Of a stretch of DNA of 6,712 bases, positions 1-5,393 are shown one piece after another. The notes under the pieces are model-generated. The model made no database searches, was not told where the DNA came from, and was given only the letters and a program-made list of their open reading frames with translations. How positions within the stretch are numbered: position 1 is the stretch's first letter; each line of letters opens with the position of its first letter. The DNA lies in NCBI GenBank assembly GCA_028709355.1, contig JAQVXF010000063.1, positions 1 to 6,712 of the forward strand. Reading direction: 5' to 3'. This stretch comes from Syntrophomonas sp. (GTDB lineage Bacteria; Bacillota; Syntrophomonadia; Syntrophomonadales; Syntrophomonadaceae). Position numbers and translations under genes: made by a program.

Positions 1-53
1 TTGTCCGGGTCTTTTTCGGTACATTCGATACGGGGTTTTTCCATCTCGAGCAT
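1..53 (-). CDS. rpoA: DNA-directed RNA polymerase subunit alpha, N-terminal fragment (partial)
   Basis: Only the first 17 complete codons lie in the window, and the gene continues beyond position 1. The peptide starts MLEMEKPRIECTEKDPD, which matches the usual clostridial RpoA N-terminus (MLEMEKP.IEC). The ATG at 53-51 is preceded by AAGGAGG, 7 nt upstream, so the start is well supported. Alpha dimerises to seed assembly of the core polymerase, and its C-terminal domain contacts UP elements and activators; none of those regions is visible here. Its place directly after rpsD is the standard alpha-operon order. The identification rests on a short peptide plus strong gene-order context. Confidence 0.93.
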   Translation of the reverse strand, partial: MLEMEKPRIECTEKDPD

Positions 54-58
54 ATTTT

Positions 59-67
59 CCCCTCCTT
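59..67 (-). promoter_or_regulatory. rpoA ribosome binding site
   Basis: The sense strand reads AAGGAGGGG just upstream of the rpoA ATG, a full-strength Shine-Dalgarno. A CCTCT motif at 79-75 on the same strand could pair with GGAGG (65-61) to form a 5-bp stem with a 9-nt loop. Such a stem would partly hide this site. The pairing is weak and only inferred. Confidence 0.8.
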
Positions 68-98
68 CTATACTAGAGGTTTATTGAAGTTGGATATC

Positions 99-728
99 TT
101 ATCTGGAGTACAACTCAACGATTAATTGCTCATTGACAGCTGTATCCACATTCTCTCGGGTCGGGAAGGCCAATACTCTGCCCGTAAGATTCTCTATATC
201 AACTTCCAACCACTGCGGGGGGGTCTTGTAGGCACCAGCCGCTTTCAACTCCTGGAATTTGGGGGAGTCGGCGCTGCCGGTTTTAACCTGGATGGTATCA
301 CCAATAGACACCAGCATCGAAGCGATGTTGGCCTTCTTGCCGTTGATGGTGAAATGATCATGGGTCACCAGCTGGCGGCCTTCCTTACGGGAGGAAGCGA
401 AACCCAAGCGAAAGACGACATTGTCCAGGCGTCTTTCCAAGAGAATCAAAAGGTTCTCGCCGGCTATGCCCTTCTGGCGCTCTGCTTTCTTGAAATAGTT
501 ACGGAACTGCTTCTCCAAAACACCGTAGATCCGCTTAGTCTTCTGTTTTTCACGCAGCTGGATCCCATATTCACTACTCTTCTGGCGGCGTTTCTGGCCA
601 TGCTGTCCGGGAACGAAAGCCCTGCGCTGAATCGCACATTTTTCCGAGTAGCACCTGTCCCCCTTCAGGAACAGTTTTTCCCCTTCCCGCCGGCATTGGC
701 GACAGACTGCATCAGTATATCTTGCCAC
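99..728 (-). CDS. rpsD: 30S ribosomal protein S4 (zinc-binding type)
   Basis: S4 is a primary 16S rRNA binding protein that nucleates assembly of the 30S body. In many bacteria it also represses its own operon. The 209-residue product has the full family length and ends in the typical NEQLIVELYSR. Residues 1-98 form the S4 N-terminal domain. They include a zinc-ribbon-like set C9, C12, C26 and C31, as in Thermus S4; B. subtilis S4 lacks these cysteines. The S4 RNA-binding fold spans about 99-163 (RRLDNVVFRLGFASSRKEGRQ region). The start is GTG: an in-frame TAA, which is also the rpsK stop, lies 15 nt upstream, and AAGGAGG ends 10 nt before the GTG. An out-of-frame ATG at 735-733 opens only a 7-codon ORF. 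The gene follows rpsK by 15 nt and precedes rpoA by 45 nt. Confidence 0.98.
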   Translation of the reverse strand: MARYTDAVCRQCRREGEKLFLKGDRCYSEKCAIQRRAFVPGQHGQKRRQKSSEYGIQLREKQKTKRIYGVLEKQFRNYFKKAERQKGIAGENLLILLERRLDNVVFRLGFASSRKEGRQLVTHDHFTINGKKANIASMLVSIGDTIQVKTGSADSPKFQELKAAGAYKTPPQWLEVDIENLTGRVLAFPTRENVDTAVNEQLIVELYSR

Positions 729-738
729 TAAACATTTA

Positions 739-745
739 CCTCCTT
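739..745 (-). promoter_or_regulatory. rpsD ribosome binding site overlapping the rpsK stop
   Basis: The sense strand reads AAGGAGG, with its first two bases inside the rpsK TAA stop. The core ends 10 nt before the GTG start of rpsD. An out-of-frame ATG (735-733) sits only 3 nt after it, too close for efficient initiation. Confidence 0.85.
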
Positions 746-1139
746 AAACTCTTCTTCTCTTGGGCGGTCTACATCCGTTGTGGGGAATAGGGGTAACGTC
801 TTTGATGACGCTGACTTCCAGGCCAGCTGCCTGTAAAGACCGTATAGCTGCTTCGCGACCGGCCCCCGGTCCCTTGACATAGCATTCCACTTCCCTGAGG
901 CCATGTTCCATGGCCGCACGGGCAGCATTTTCGGCCGCCTGCTGGGCAGCATAAGGAGTGCTTTTACGGGAACCCTTGAATCCCACCGTACCGGCACTGG
1001 CCCAGGATATAGCATTGCCATGTTTATCGGTAATCGAGATTATCGTATTATTAAAGGTCGATTTGATATGGGCGATTCCTTCGGCGATGTTCTTCTTTTC
1101 CCGTCTCTTGACCCTGACGGTTGCTGTTCTGCGTGCCAC
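744..1139 (-). CDS. rpsK: 30S ribosomal protein S11
   Basis: S11 sits on the platform of the 30S subunit beside S6/S18, near the mRNA exit and the Shine-Dalgarno helix. The 131-residue product has family length. It carries the expected N-terminal basic stretch, the HIKSTFNNTIISITD core (about 24-38), the glycine-rich GPGAGREAAIR segment (about 90-100) and the C-terminal DVTPIPHNGCRPPKRRRV. The Asn-Gly at about 121-122 matches the site where E. coli S11 carries isoaspartate; modification here is only inferred. The start is GTG. A TGA stop immediately precedes it in frame, so no longer reading is possible, and AAGGAGG lies 8 nt upstream. The rpsM stop is 17 nt upstream. Confidence 0.98.
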   Translation of the reverse strand: MARRTATVRVKRREKKNIAEGIAHIKSTFNNTIISITDKHGNAISWASAGTVGFKGSRKSTPYAAQQAAENAARAAMEHGLREVECYVKGPGAGREAAIRSLQAAGLEVSVIKDVTPIPHNGCRPPKRRRV

Positions 1140-1147
1140 TCAATAAT

Positions 1148-1154
1148 CCTCCTT
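1148..1154 (-). promoter_or_regulatory. rpsK ribosome binding site
   Basis: A perfect AAGGAGG lies 8 nt before the GTG at 1139-1137. It confirms the non-ATG start of rpsK, whose in-frame upstream codon is TGA. Confidence 0.85.
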
Positions 1155-1156
1155 AT

Positions 1157-1525
1157 TTACTTCTTCTTGCCGCCGGCGGTGCGTTTGGGTCCCTTGCGGG
1201 TGCGGGCATTGGTCTTGGTGTTCTGGCCCCGTACCGGTAATCCCCGCCGATGGCGTAACCCTCTATAACAACCCAAGTCCATCAGTCGTTTGATGTTCAT
1301 GCTGACATCTCTGCGCAGATCGCCTTCAACCACGTAGTTCTTGTCGATGATCGCCCTTATTTTGGCAACTTCTTCCTCGGTTAAGTCTTTCACCCTGGTG
1401 TTAGGATTTATACCCGCGGCTACCATAATCTTCTGAGCAGATGATCTCCCAATGCCTAATATATAGGTAAGGGAAATCTCGACTCTCTTATCGCGGGGTA
1501 AATCAACGCCTGCTATTCTTGCCAA
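1157..1525 (-). CDS. rpsM: 30S ribosomal protein S13, TTG start
   Basis: S13 lies in the head of the 30S subunit and bridges to L5 of the large subunit; its basic tail reaches the P-site tRNA. The product shows the helix-two-turn-helix segment ILGIGRSSAQKI (about 22-33), the RGLRHRRGLPVRGQ signature (about 88-101) and a Lys/Arg tail ending GGKKK. I place the start at TTG 1525-1523, giving 122 residues beginning MARIAGVDLPRDKR, exactly the family N-terminus. An in-frame GTG at 1534-1532 would add MNG, but it lies inside the Shine-Dalgarno itself (AAAGGAAGTG), so it should not be usable. From the TTG the spacing is a normal 8 nt. A third candidate, the ATG at 1530-1528, is out of frame and meets a stop after five codons. 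The gene leads the alpha-operon ribosomal block S13-S11-S4-alpha. Confidence 0.97.
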   Translation of the reverse strand: MARIAGVDLPRDKRVEISLTYILGIGRSSAQKIMVAAGINPNTRVKDLTEEEVAKIRAIIDKNYVVEGDLRRDVSMNIKRLMDLGCYRGLRHRRGLPVRGQNTKTNARTRKGPKRTAGGKKK

Positions 1526-1531
1526 ACCATT

Positions 1532-1541
1532 CACTTCCTTT
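1532..1541 (-). promoter_or_regulatory. rpsM ribosome binding site that decides the start
   Basis: The sense strand reads AAAGGAAGTG, a 9-of-10 match to the extended consensus AAAGGAGGTG. The in-frame GTG that would lengthen S13 forms its last three bases, which makes that GTG an implausible start. The TTG at 1525 is spaced 8 nt from the GGAAG core. Confidence 0.8.
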
Positions 1542-1571
1542 GGATTAATTTATTCATTGCTCAATAATTAG

Positions 1572-1685
1572 TTAACCTTGCACCTGTTTATGCTTGGGAT
1601 TATCACAAATAATGGTTACTTTGCCCTTGCGTTTGATGATCTTGCACTTGTCGCAGATCTTCTTGACTGATGCTCTAACCTTCAC
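1572..1685 (-). CDS. rpmJ: 50S ribosomal protein L36 (zinc-binding form)
   Basis: L36 is the smallest 50S protein and stabilises 23S rRNA helices through a zinc knuckle. Translating 1685-1572 gives 37 residues beginning MKVRASVKKICDKC and ending NPKHKQVQG. It has the C+ zinc set C11, C14, C27 and H32, so this is the zinc-dependent form rather than the cysteine-free paralogue. The start is GTG, 8 nt after AAGGAGG. An ATG 5 nt upstream of it (1690-1688) is out of frame and encodes only ATG-CCG-TGA, whose TGA overlaps the GTG. The gene lies between infA (35-nt gap) and rpsM (46-nt gap), as in most Firmicutes. Confidence 0.97.
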   Translation of the reverse strand: MKVRASVKKICDKCKIIKRKGKVTIICDNPKHKQVQG

Positions 1686-1693
1686 GGCATTAA

Positions 1694-1700
1694 CCTCCTT
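1694..1700 (-). promoter_or_regulatory. rpmJ ribosome binding site
   Basis: A perfect AAGGAGG lies 8 nt before the rpmJ GTG (1685) and only 3 nt before an out-of-frame ATG (1690). The spacing and L36 homology both select the GTG. Confidence 0.85.
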
Positions 1701-1720
1701 TATTGATGCTGGCCCTGATT

Positions 1721-1939
1721 CTATTTGAATCGATATGTTATCCGTCCCCGGTTCAAGTCATAGGGTGAAAGTTCCACCATAACTCGGTCACCAGGTAAAA
1801 TCCTGATAAAGTTCATTCTCATCTTCCCCGATATATGGGCAAGGACCTTATGGCCATTTTCCATTTCAACCGTAAACATGGCGTTAGGTAATGGTTCCAG
1901 TACTTTCCCTTCTACCTCGATTACGTCATCTTTAGCCAT
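1721..1939 (-). CDS. infA: Translation initiation factor IF-1
   Basis: IF-1 binds the 30S A site during initiation and works with IF-2 and IF-3 to ensure correct start selection. The 72-residue product is almost entirely one S1/OB-fold domain. It has the very conserved EPLPNAMF, GHKVLAHISGKMR and FIRILPGDRV segments, then ELSPYDLNRGRITYR at the C-terminus. Length and sequence are canonical for Firmicutes. The ATG at 1939 is preceded by GGAGG with 8-nt spacing, located inside the upstream KOW gene. The two genes overlap by 8 nt, which suggests coupled translation. Confidence 0.99.
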   Translation of the reverse strand: MAKDDVIEVEGKVLEPLPNAMFTVEMENGHKVLAHISGKMRMNFIRILPGDRVMVELSPYDLNRGRITYRFK

Positions 1940-2240
1940 TCTCCAGACCTCCTTCCCCGTGATTTAAACCTTTATCAAGCAACTGTTTGATGTTTTTCTT
2001 AATAATGTGATTGGGAGGTTTCTCGCTTTTGCGCAAGTACTCCAAAACATCATAGGCCTGCATCGATGTCACATTCAAGTGTTTGATGTTTTTCTTCTTA
2101 GGATTTTCGATTTTACGTATATCCCCGTCGCAGACGATAAGGAATCTTTCATTCAAAATGCCAACCACAACGAAAGCCTTACCCCTGTCCCGGCCTGATT
2201 TGGATATGACCACTTTACCCAGGATATCAGTGCCTATCAT
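1932..2240 (-). CDS. KOW-domain RNA-binding protein, L14e/L6e/L27e-like
   Basis: The product has 102 residues. Residues about 5-45 match the bacterial KOW-domain family placed between map and infA in many Clostridia. These proteins resemble archaeal/eukaryotic L14e (a COG2163-like family, recognised from memory). The characteristic pattern is GKVVISKSGRDRGKAF followed by VVVGI..RF.IV.DGD.RKIE.PKKKN.KHL. The family presumably binds rRNA, but its role in bacteria is not established to my knowledge. The C-terminal half is lysine-rich: KKNIKHL at 49-55 is echoed as KKNIKQL at 81-87, backed by a 17-nt exact DNA repeat. The tail GEGGLENG coincides with the infA ribosome binding site. The ATG at 2240 has GGAGGTG upstream, 12 nt separate it from the map stop, and its 3' end overlaps infA by 8 nt. 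Confidence 0.92.
   Translation of the reverse strand: MIGTDILGKVVISKSGRDRGKAFVVVGILNERFLIVCDGDIRKIENPKKKNIKHLNVTSMQAYDVLEYLRKSEKPPNHIIKKNIKQLLDKGLNHGEGGLENG
1984..2000. repeat. 17-nt direct repeat, copy 1, inside the KOW gene
   Basis: The 17-mer tgtttgatgtttttctt (+ strand) occurs exactly here and again at 2080-2096, 96 nt (32 codons) apart in the same reading frame. Both copies encode KKNIK on the minus strand. The repeat lies entirely in coding sequence, so it probably reflects a repeated basic peptide motif rather than a DNA element. Confidence 0.85.
2080..2096. repeat. 17-nt direct repeat, copy 2, inside the KOW gene
   Basis: This is the second exact copy of the 17-mer at 1984-2000. It encodes the KKNIK of KKNIKHL, the copy that continues the conserved KOW-family core. 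The copy at 1984 falls in the less conserved C-terminal region. Confidence 0.85.
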
Positions 2241-2252
2241 CCTTCACCTCCA

Positions 2253-3017
2253 CTACACTAAGGTGAGAATCTCGGGGCCCTGGTCGCCGACCACAATGGT
2301 GTGTTCGAAATGGGCCGAGGGTTTGCCGTCGATTGTGACCACCGTCCAATCATCCATTTTGGTGATGACACTGTATGATCCCATGTTTACCATGGGTTCT
2401 ATGGCTAGTGCCATCCCTACCTGCAACACTGGACCTCGTTCAGCCTTACCATAATTCGGGATAGGGGGATCCTCATGCATGCTCCTTCCGATACCATGTC
2501 CTACAAAATCCCGGACTACGGAAAATCCAGCTTGTTCAACATGCATCTGGACCGCGGAGGATACAGCCCCTAACCGGTTGCCCACTTGCGCCTGTTCGAT
2601 ACCCTTCATCAGGGATTCCTCGGTTACCCGTATCAGCTTCTTGACCTCGGATCGGACTTCGCCCACGGCAACCGTAATGGCTGAATCTCCCGCAAAACCG
2701 TCCAGTATAACTCCAAAATCGATGCTTATGATGTCGCCTTCCTTAAGCTTCCTGCGACCAGGTATGCCATGCACCACTTCTTCATTAACTGAGGCGCAGA
2801 TAGCCCCGGGAAAAGGCCGGGTTCCGCGCGGATGCGGATATTTCTTGAATACAGCTACGGCGTTTCTCTTTTTGGCCTCTTCTTCAGCCATCTTATTTAA
2901 CTGTCCAGTGCTAATACCGGGACGAACCTCCCTCTGGAGAATCTGCAGTACTTGGGCAACTACTCGACCCGCCTTCCGCATCTTCTTGATCTCATTAGGG
3001 GTCTTGATATAAATCAT
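2253..3017 (-). CDS. map: Type I methionine aminopeptidase
   Basis: This cytosolic metalloprotease removes the initiator methionine from new proteins when residue 2 is small. The 254-residue product has the pita-bread fold with the complete set of metal and catalytic residues: H83 (VVHGIPG), D100 (SIDFG), D111 (GDSA), H174 (GHGIG), H181 (MHEDP), E207 (IEPM) and E238 (FEHT). There is no N-terminal zinc-finger extension, so it is the short bacterial type Ia. Against B. subtilis MAP recalled from memory, the segment before the catalytic histidine (about 60-68, YPHPRGTRPFPG) is about six residues longer. The ATG at 3017 overlaps the adk stop as ATGA. Only a weak GGAG lies 8 nt upstream, which fits translational coupling to adk. 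The KOW gene follows after 12 nt. Confidence 0.98.
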   Translation of the reverse strand: MIYIKTPNEIKKMRKAGRVVAQVLQILQREVRPGISTGQLNKMAEEEAKKRNAVAVFKKYPHPRGTRPFPGAICASVNEEVVHGIPGRRKLKEGDIISIDFGVILDGFAGDSAITVAVGEVRSEVKKLIRVTEESLMKGIEQAQVGNRLGAVSSAVQMHVEQAGFSVVRDFVGHGIGRSMHEDPPIPNYGKAERGPVLQVGMALAIEPMVNMGSYSVITKMDDWTVVTIDGKPSAHFEHTIVVGDQGPEILTLV

Positions 3018-3664
3018 CCCAGTTGCTCCAGCAAAGCCCGAACATCCTTAAATACTTCCTTGGGATCTCTCTGCCCATCCAAGGTGACCAGATTACCTTG
3101 CTGAGTGTAGTAATGCAATAGGGGTTGAGTCTGCTCCATGTAGACTTGGATGCGCTTTTTCACGGTCTCGGCTTTATCATCGCTCCGCTGCACCAATTCA
3201 CCCCCGCATCTGTCGCATACACCTGCGACTGCAGGGGGATTGAAGACGGTATTATAGACGGTTTTACAGGACCCGCAGAATACCCGGCCCACCATGCGGT
3301 CCATTAAAACATCCTCCGGCACCGAGATATCAAGCGCCAGGTCGAGTTTCTTGCCCAGTCTTTGCATAACCTCGTCCAAGGCTACTGCCTGCACTGTGGT
3401 ACGGGGAAAACCATCCAGCAGGAATCCTGGTTGGCAGTCGGGCATACCTAACCGGTCCTCCACGATACCAATAGTAACCTGGTCGGGTACTAGTTGACCG
3501 GCATCCATATATTTCTTGGCTTCAAGACCCATGGTAGTCCCATTCTGCACCGCCTCCCTGAACATATCACCGGTGGAGATATGGGGAATGGGATACTCAT
3601 TCTTGATAAACTCGGCTTGGGTGCCTTTCCCTGCACCAGGAGGCCCCATCAGAATAATATTCAT
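3014..3664 (-). CDS. adk: Adenylate kinase (zinc-containing lid)
   Basis: The enzyme catalyses ATP + AMP to 2 ADP in the cytosol. The 216-residue long-form protein has the P-loop GPPGAGKGT (7-15), the AMP-site motif STGDMFR (30-36) and DGFPRT (84-89). Its arginines at about 88, 123, 127, 160 and 171 fit the family's phosphate-binding set. The lid domain (about 127-163) carries four cysteines, C130, C133, C150 and C153, in the zinc-binding arrangement common in Gram-positive enzymes. The ATG at 3664 is preceded by AGGAG with 8-nt spacing, 11 nt after the secY stop. The gene ends in a 4-nt ATGA overlap with map. The order secY-adk-map is the usual one in Firmicutes. Confidence 0.99.
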   Translation of the reverse strand: MNIILMGPPGAGKGTQAEFIKNEYPIPHISTGDMFREAVQNGTTMGLEAKKYMDAGQLVPDQVTIGIVEDRLGMPDCQPGFLLDGFPRTTVQAVALDEVMQRLGKKLDLALDISVPEDVLMDRMVGRVFCGSCKTVYNTVFNPPAVAGVCDRCGGELVQRSDDKAETVKKRIQVYMEQTQPLLHYYTQQGNLVTLDGQRDPKEVFKDVRALLEQLG

Positions 3665-3675
3665 AAGATCATCTC

Positions 3676-4941
3676 CTATTTAACAAAGCCTTCATAGCTT
3701 CTCAGCAGCAAATGTGACTCCACCTGTTTCATCGTGTCCAGGGCCACGCCGACCAAGATCAAGAGAGCGGTTCCCCCAAACCAAAGGCTTTTTACCCCGG
3801 TTATGGCTATGACTATGTTCGGTAATATCGCAATCAAAGCCAGGAAGACACCGCCGGCTAAGGTTAGACGGGATAACACCTTGTCGATATATTCTGCAGT
3901 CGGCCGCCCAGGACGGATTCCGGGCACAAACCCACCGTTCTTCTTGATATTGTCCGCAACGTCCAATGGATTGAATATTATCGAGACATAGAAGTAGGTG
4001 AAGAATATTATTAGCAAAGCATAAAACCCATTGTAGGCCACACTGGTGTAACTGAAATAGGTGTTAAGGAAAACGTTGAAGGACGAGGTCGGACTCATCC
4101 AAGATCCGATGGTCGCCGGGAACATCCCCAACGACATCGCAAAGATGATGGGTATAACCCCGGCGCTGTTGACTTTCAAAGGAAGGAACGTGCTCTGCCC
4201 CCCATAAAGTCTGCGGCCCACTACTCGCTTGGCATACTGGATCGGCAGTCTGCGGGTTCCTTCATTCATGGCTACCACGGCCGCGATTACTACCAGGACC
4301 ACCACTATCAACAGCAAGACCTGGAAATATCCGGCCATCCCACTGCTTACTTCCTGGGACACACCTTGTATCTGGGATGGTATGCGGGCGGCTATACCAC
4401 AGAATATGATCAACGATATTCCATTGCCTATTCCCCGCTCGGTAATCATTTCACCGATCCACATCAGCATGGCAGTTCCGGCCGTCAGGGATACGACTAC
4501 GATAACATAGGAGAGCACCCCGGCATGAACTAAGGCTCCAGATTTACCCAGGGCGAACGCCATCCCGATGGCCTGGATCAAAGCCAACACAATGGTTCCA
4601 TAGCGGGTATATTGGGCGATTTTCTTTTTGCCTTCCTGTCCCTCTTTGTTGAGCTCCTCGAGGGTAGGTACCACCACCGTCAGCAATTGCATGATAATCG
4701 ATGCGTTGATGTACGGGGTAATACTCATCGCGAACACGCTGAATCGTTTGAATGCACCCCCAGATATTATATCAAAGAAGCCAAACAATTGACCCTGCAA
4801 TAGCTGTGCGATCGCTTCCGGATTAATGCCAGGGACCGGTATATGTGCCCCGACACGAAATACCAGTAACATCATAAGGGTAAAGAGCAGTTTAGTCCTT
4901 AAATCACCAATCTTCAAGGCCTGCTGAAATGAACTAAGCAT
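3676..4941 (-). CDS. secY: Preprotein translocase subunit SecY
   Basis: SecY is the channel-forming inner-membrane subunit of the SecYEG translocon, used for export by SecA and for co-translational membrane insertion. The 421-residue protein has about ten hydrophobic segments: roughly 17-36, 68-90, 113-132, 144-163, 172-190, 205-226, 260-280, 305-325, 360-380 and 385-402. Landmarks are the plug/TM2 region GGAFKRFSVFAMSITPYINA (61-80), GEMITERGIGNGIS (163-176), the cytosolic loop RRLPIQYAKR (230-239) and GGFVPGIRPGRPT (336-348). R343 in the last loop matches the essential C5 arginine (R357 in E. coli) that contacts SecA and ribosomes. The ATG overlaps the rplO stop as TAATG, and the ribosome binding site (GAGGTGG) is formed by the last codons of rplO. 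Length and motifs are ordinary. Confidence 0.99.
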   Translation of the reverse strand: MLSSFQQALKIGDLRTKLLFTLMMLLVFRVGAHIPVPGINPEAIAQLLQGQLFGFFDIISGGAFKRFSVFAMSITPYINASIIMQLLTVVVPTLEELNKEGQEGKKKIAQYTRYGTIVLALIQAIGMAFALGKSGALVHAGVLSYVIVVVSLTAGTAMLMWIGEMITERGIGNGISLIIFCGIAARIPSQIQGVSQEVSSGMAGYFQVLLLIVVVLVVIAAVVAMNEGTRRLPIQYAKRVVGRRLYGGQSTFLPLKVNSAGVIPIIFAMSLGMFPATIGSWMSPTSSFNVFLNTYFSYTSVAYNGFYALLIIFFTYFYVSIIFNPLDVADNIKKNGGFVPGIRPGRPTAEYIDKVLSRLTLAGGVFLALIAILPNIVIAITGVKSLWFGGTALLILVGVALDTMKQVESHLLLRSYEGFVK

Positions 4942-5381
4942 TAAACCACCTCAAATTTGCCGCCTCTAGCCGTAATCTTGTCCTCGGCCTGCCGGCTGCA
5001 CTTATGCATTTGAACGGTGAGTCTTTTCTCCAACTCGCCATCCCCTAATAATTTAACTCCGGCTGGTATCTTGTTTACTAAACCTGCTTCACGGAGCAGA
5101 TCGATGGTCACAACCGTATCGTCCTCAAAACAATTGAGGTCCTTCACGTTTACCACAGCATATTCCTTCTTGAAAATGTTGTGGAACCCTCTCTTCGGTA
5201 AACGCCTCTGCAAGGGCATTTGTCCACCCTCGAATCCTGGCCTGATGCCTCCCCCGGAACGTGCCTTCTGGCCTTTATGCCCCCGGGTGGAAGTCTTGCC
5301 ATGACCGGAACCAATCCCTCGGCCCACCCTCTTTATCTTTTTGTTCGCACCGGGTGGAGATTGCAGTTCCTCCAGCTTCAC
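4941..5381 (-). CDS. rplO: 50S ribosomal protein L15
   Basis: L15 is a late-assembling 50S protein with a long basic N-terminal extension that threads into 23S rRNA. The 146-residue product has the glycine/basic region RVGRGIGSGHGKTSTRGHKG (18-37), the GGGIRPGFEGGQMPLQRRLP segment (43-62) and the C-terminal globular domain with KLLGDGEL (110-117) and a GGKFEVV end. The start is GTG, in register with the family's usual first methionine (MKL.EL). An in-frame TGA lies four codons upstream, and a modest TGAGG serves as Shine-Dalgarno. The gap to rpmD is 12 nt, and the stop overlaps the secY start by one base. Confidence 0.98.
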   Translation of the reverse strand: MKLEELQSPPGANKKIKRVGRGIGSGHGKTSTRGHKGQKARSGGGIRPGFEGGQMPLQRRLPKRGFHNIFKKEYAVVNVKDLNCFEDDTVVTIDLLREAGLVNKIPAGVKLLGDGELEKRLTVQMHKCSRQAEDKITARGGKFEVV

Positions 5382-5393
5382 TTTAAAACCTCA

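Noticed and set aside
126..731. Open plus-strand frame of about 200 codons opposite rpsD
   Set aside because: It is fully antisense to rpsD, has no recognisable domain, and the minus strand encodes an unmistakable full-length S4. It is a shadow frame.
728..1021. Minus-strand frame of 97 codons within rpsK
   Set aside because: It is an alternative frame inside the S11 gene with no family resemblance. S11 is intact in its own frame.
1545..1571. Possible internal promoter before rpsM (TTGAGC as a -35)
   Set aside because: No TATAAT-like hexamer lies about 17 nt downstream, so this is not supportable.
1546..1575. AT-rich imperfect inverted repeat between rpmJ and rpsM, considered as a terminator or S4-responsive leader
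   Set aside because: The stem is short, AT-rich and has an asymmetric internal loop and no T-tract. The 46-nt gap is too small to hold the alpha-operon pseudoknot known from E. coli, and nothing resembling it is visible.
3665..3675. ATG-ATC-TTA-TGA mini-ORF just before adk
   Set aside because: The ATG directly abuts the Shine-Dalgarno and reflects an extended consensus (GGAGATGATC), so it is unlikely to be used.
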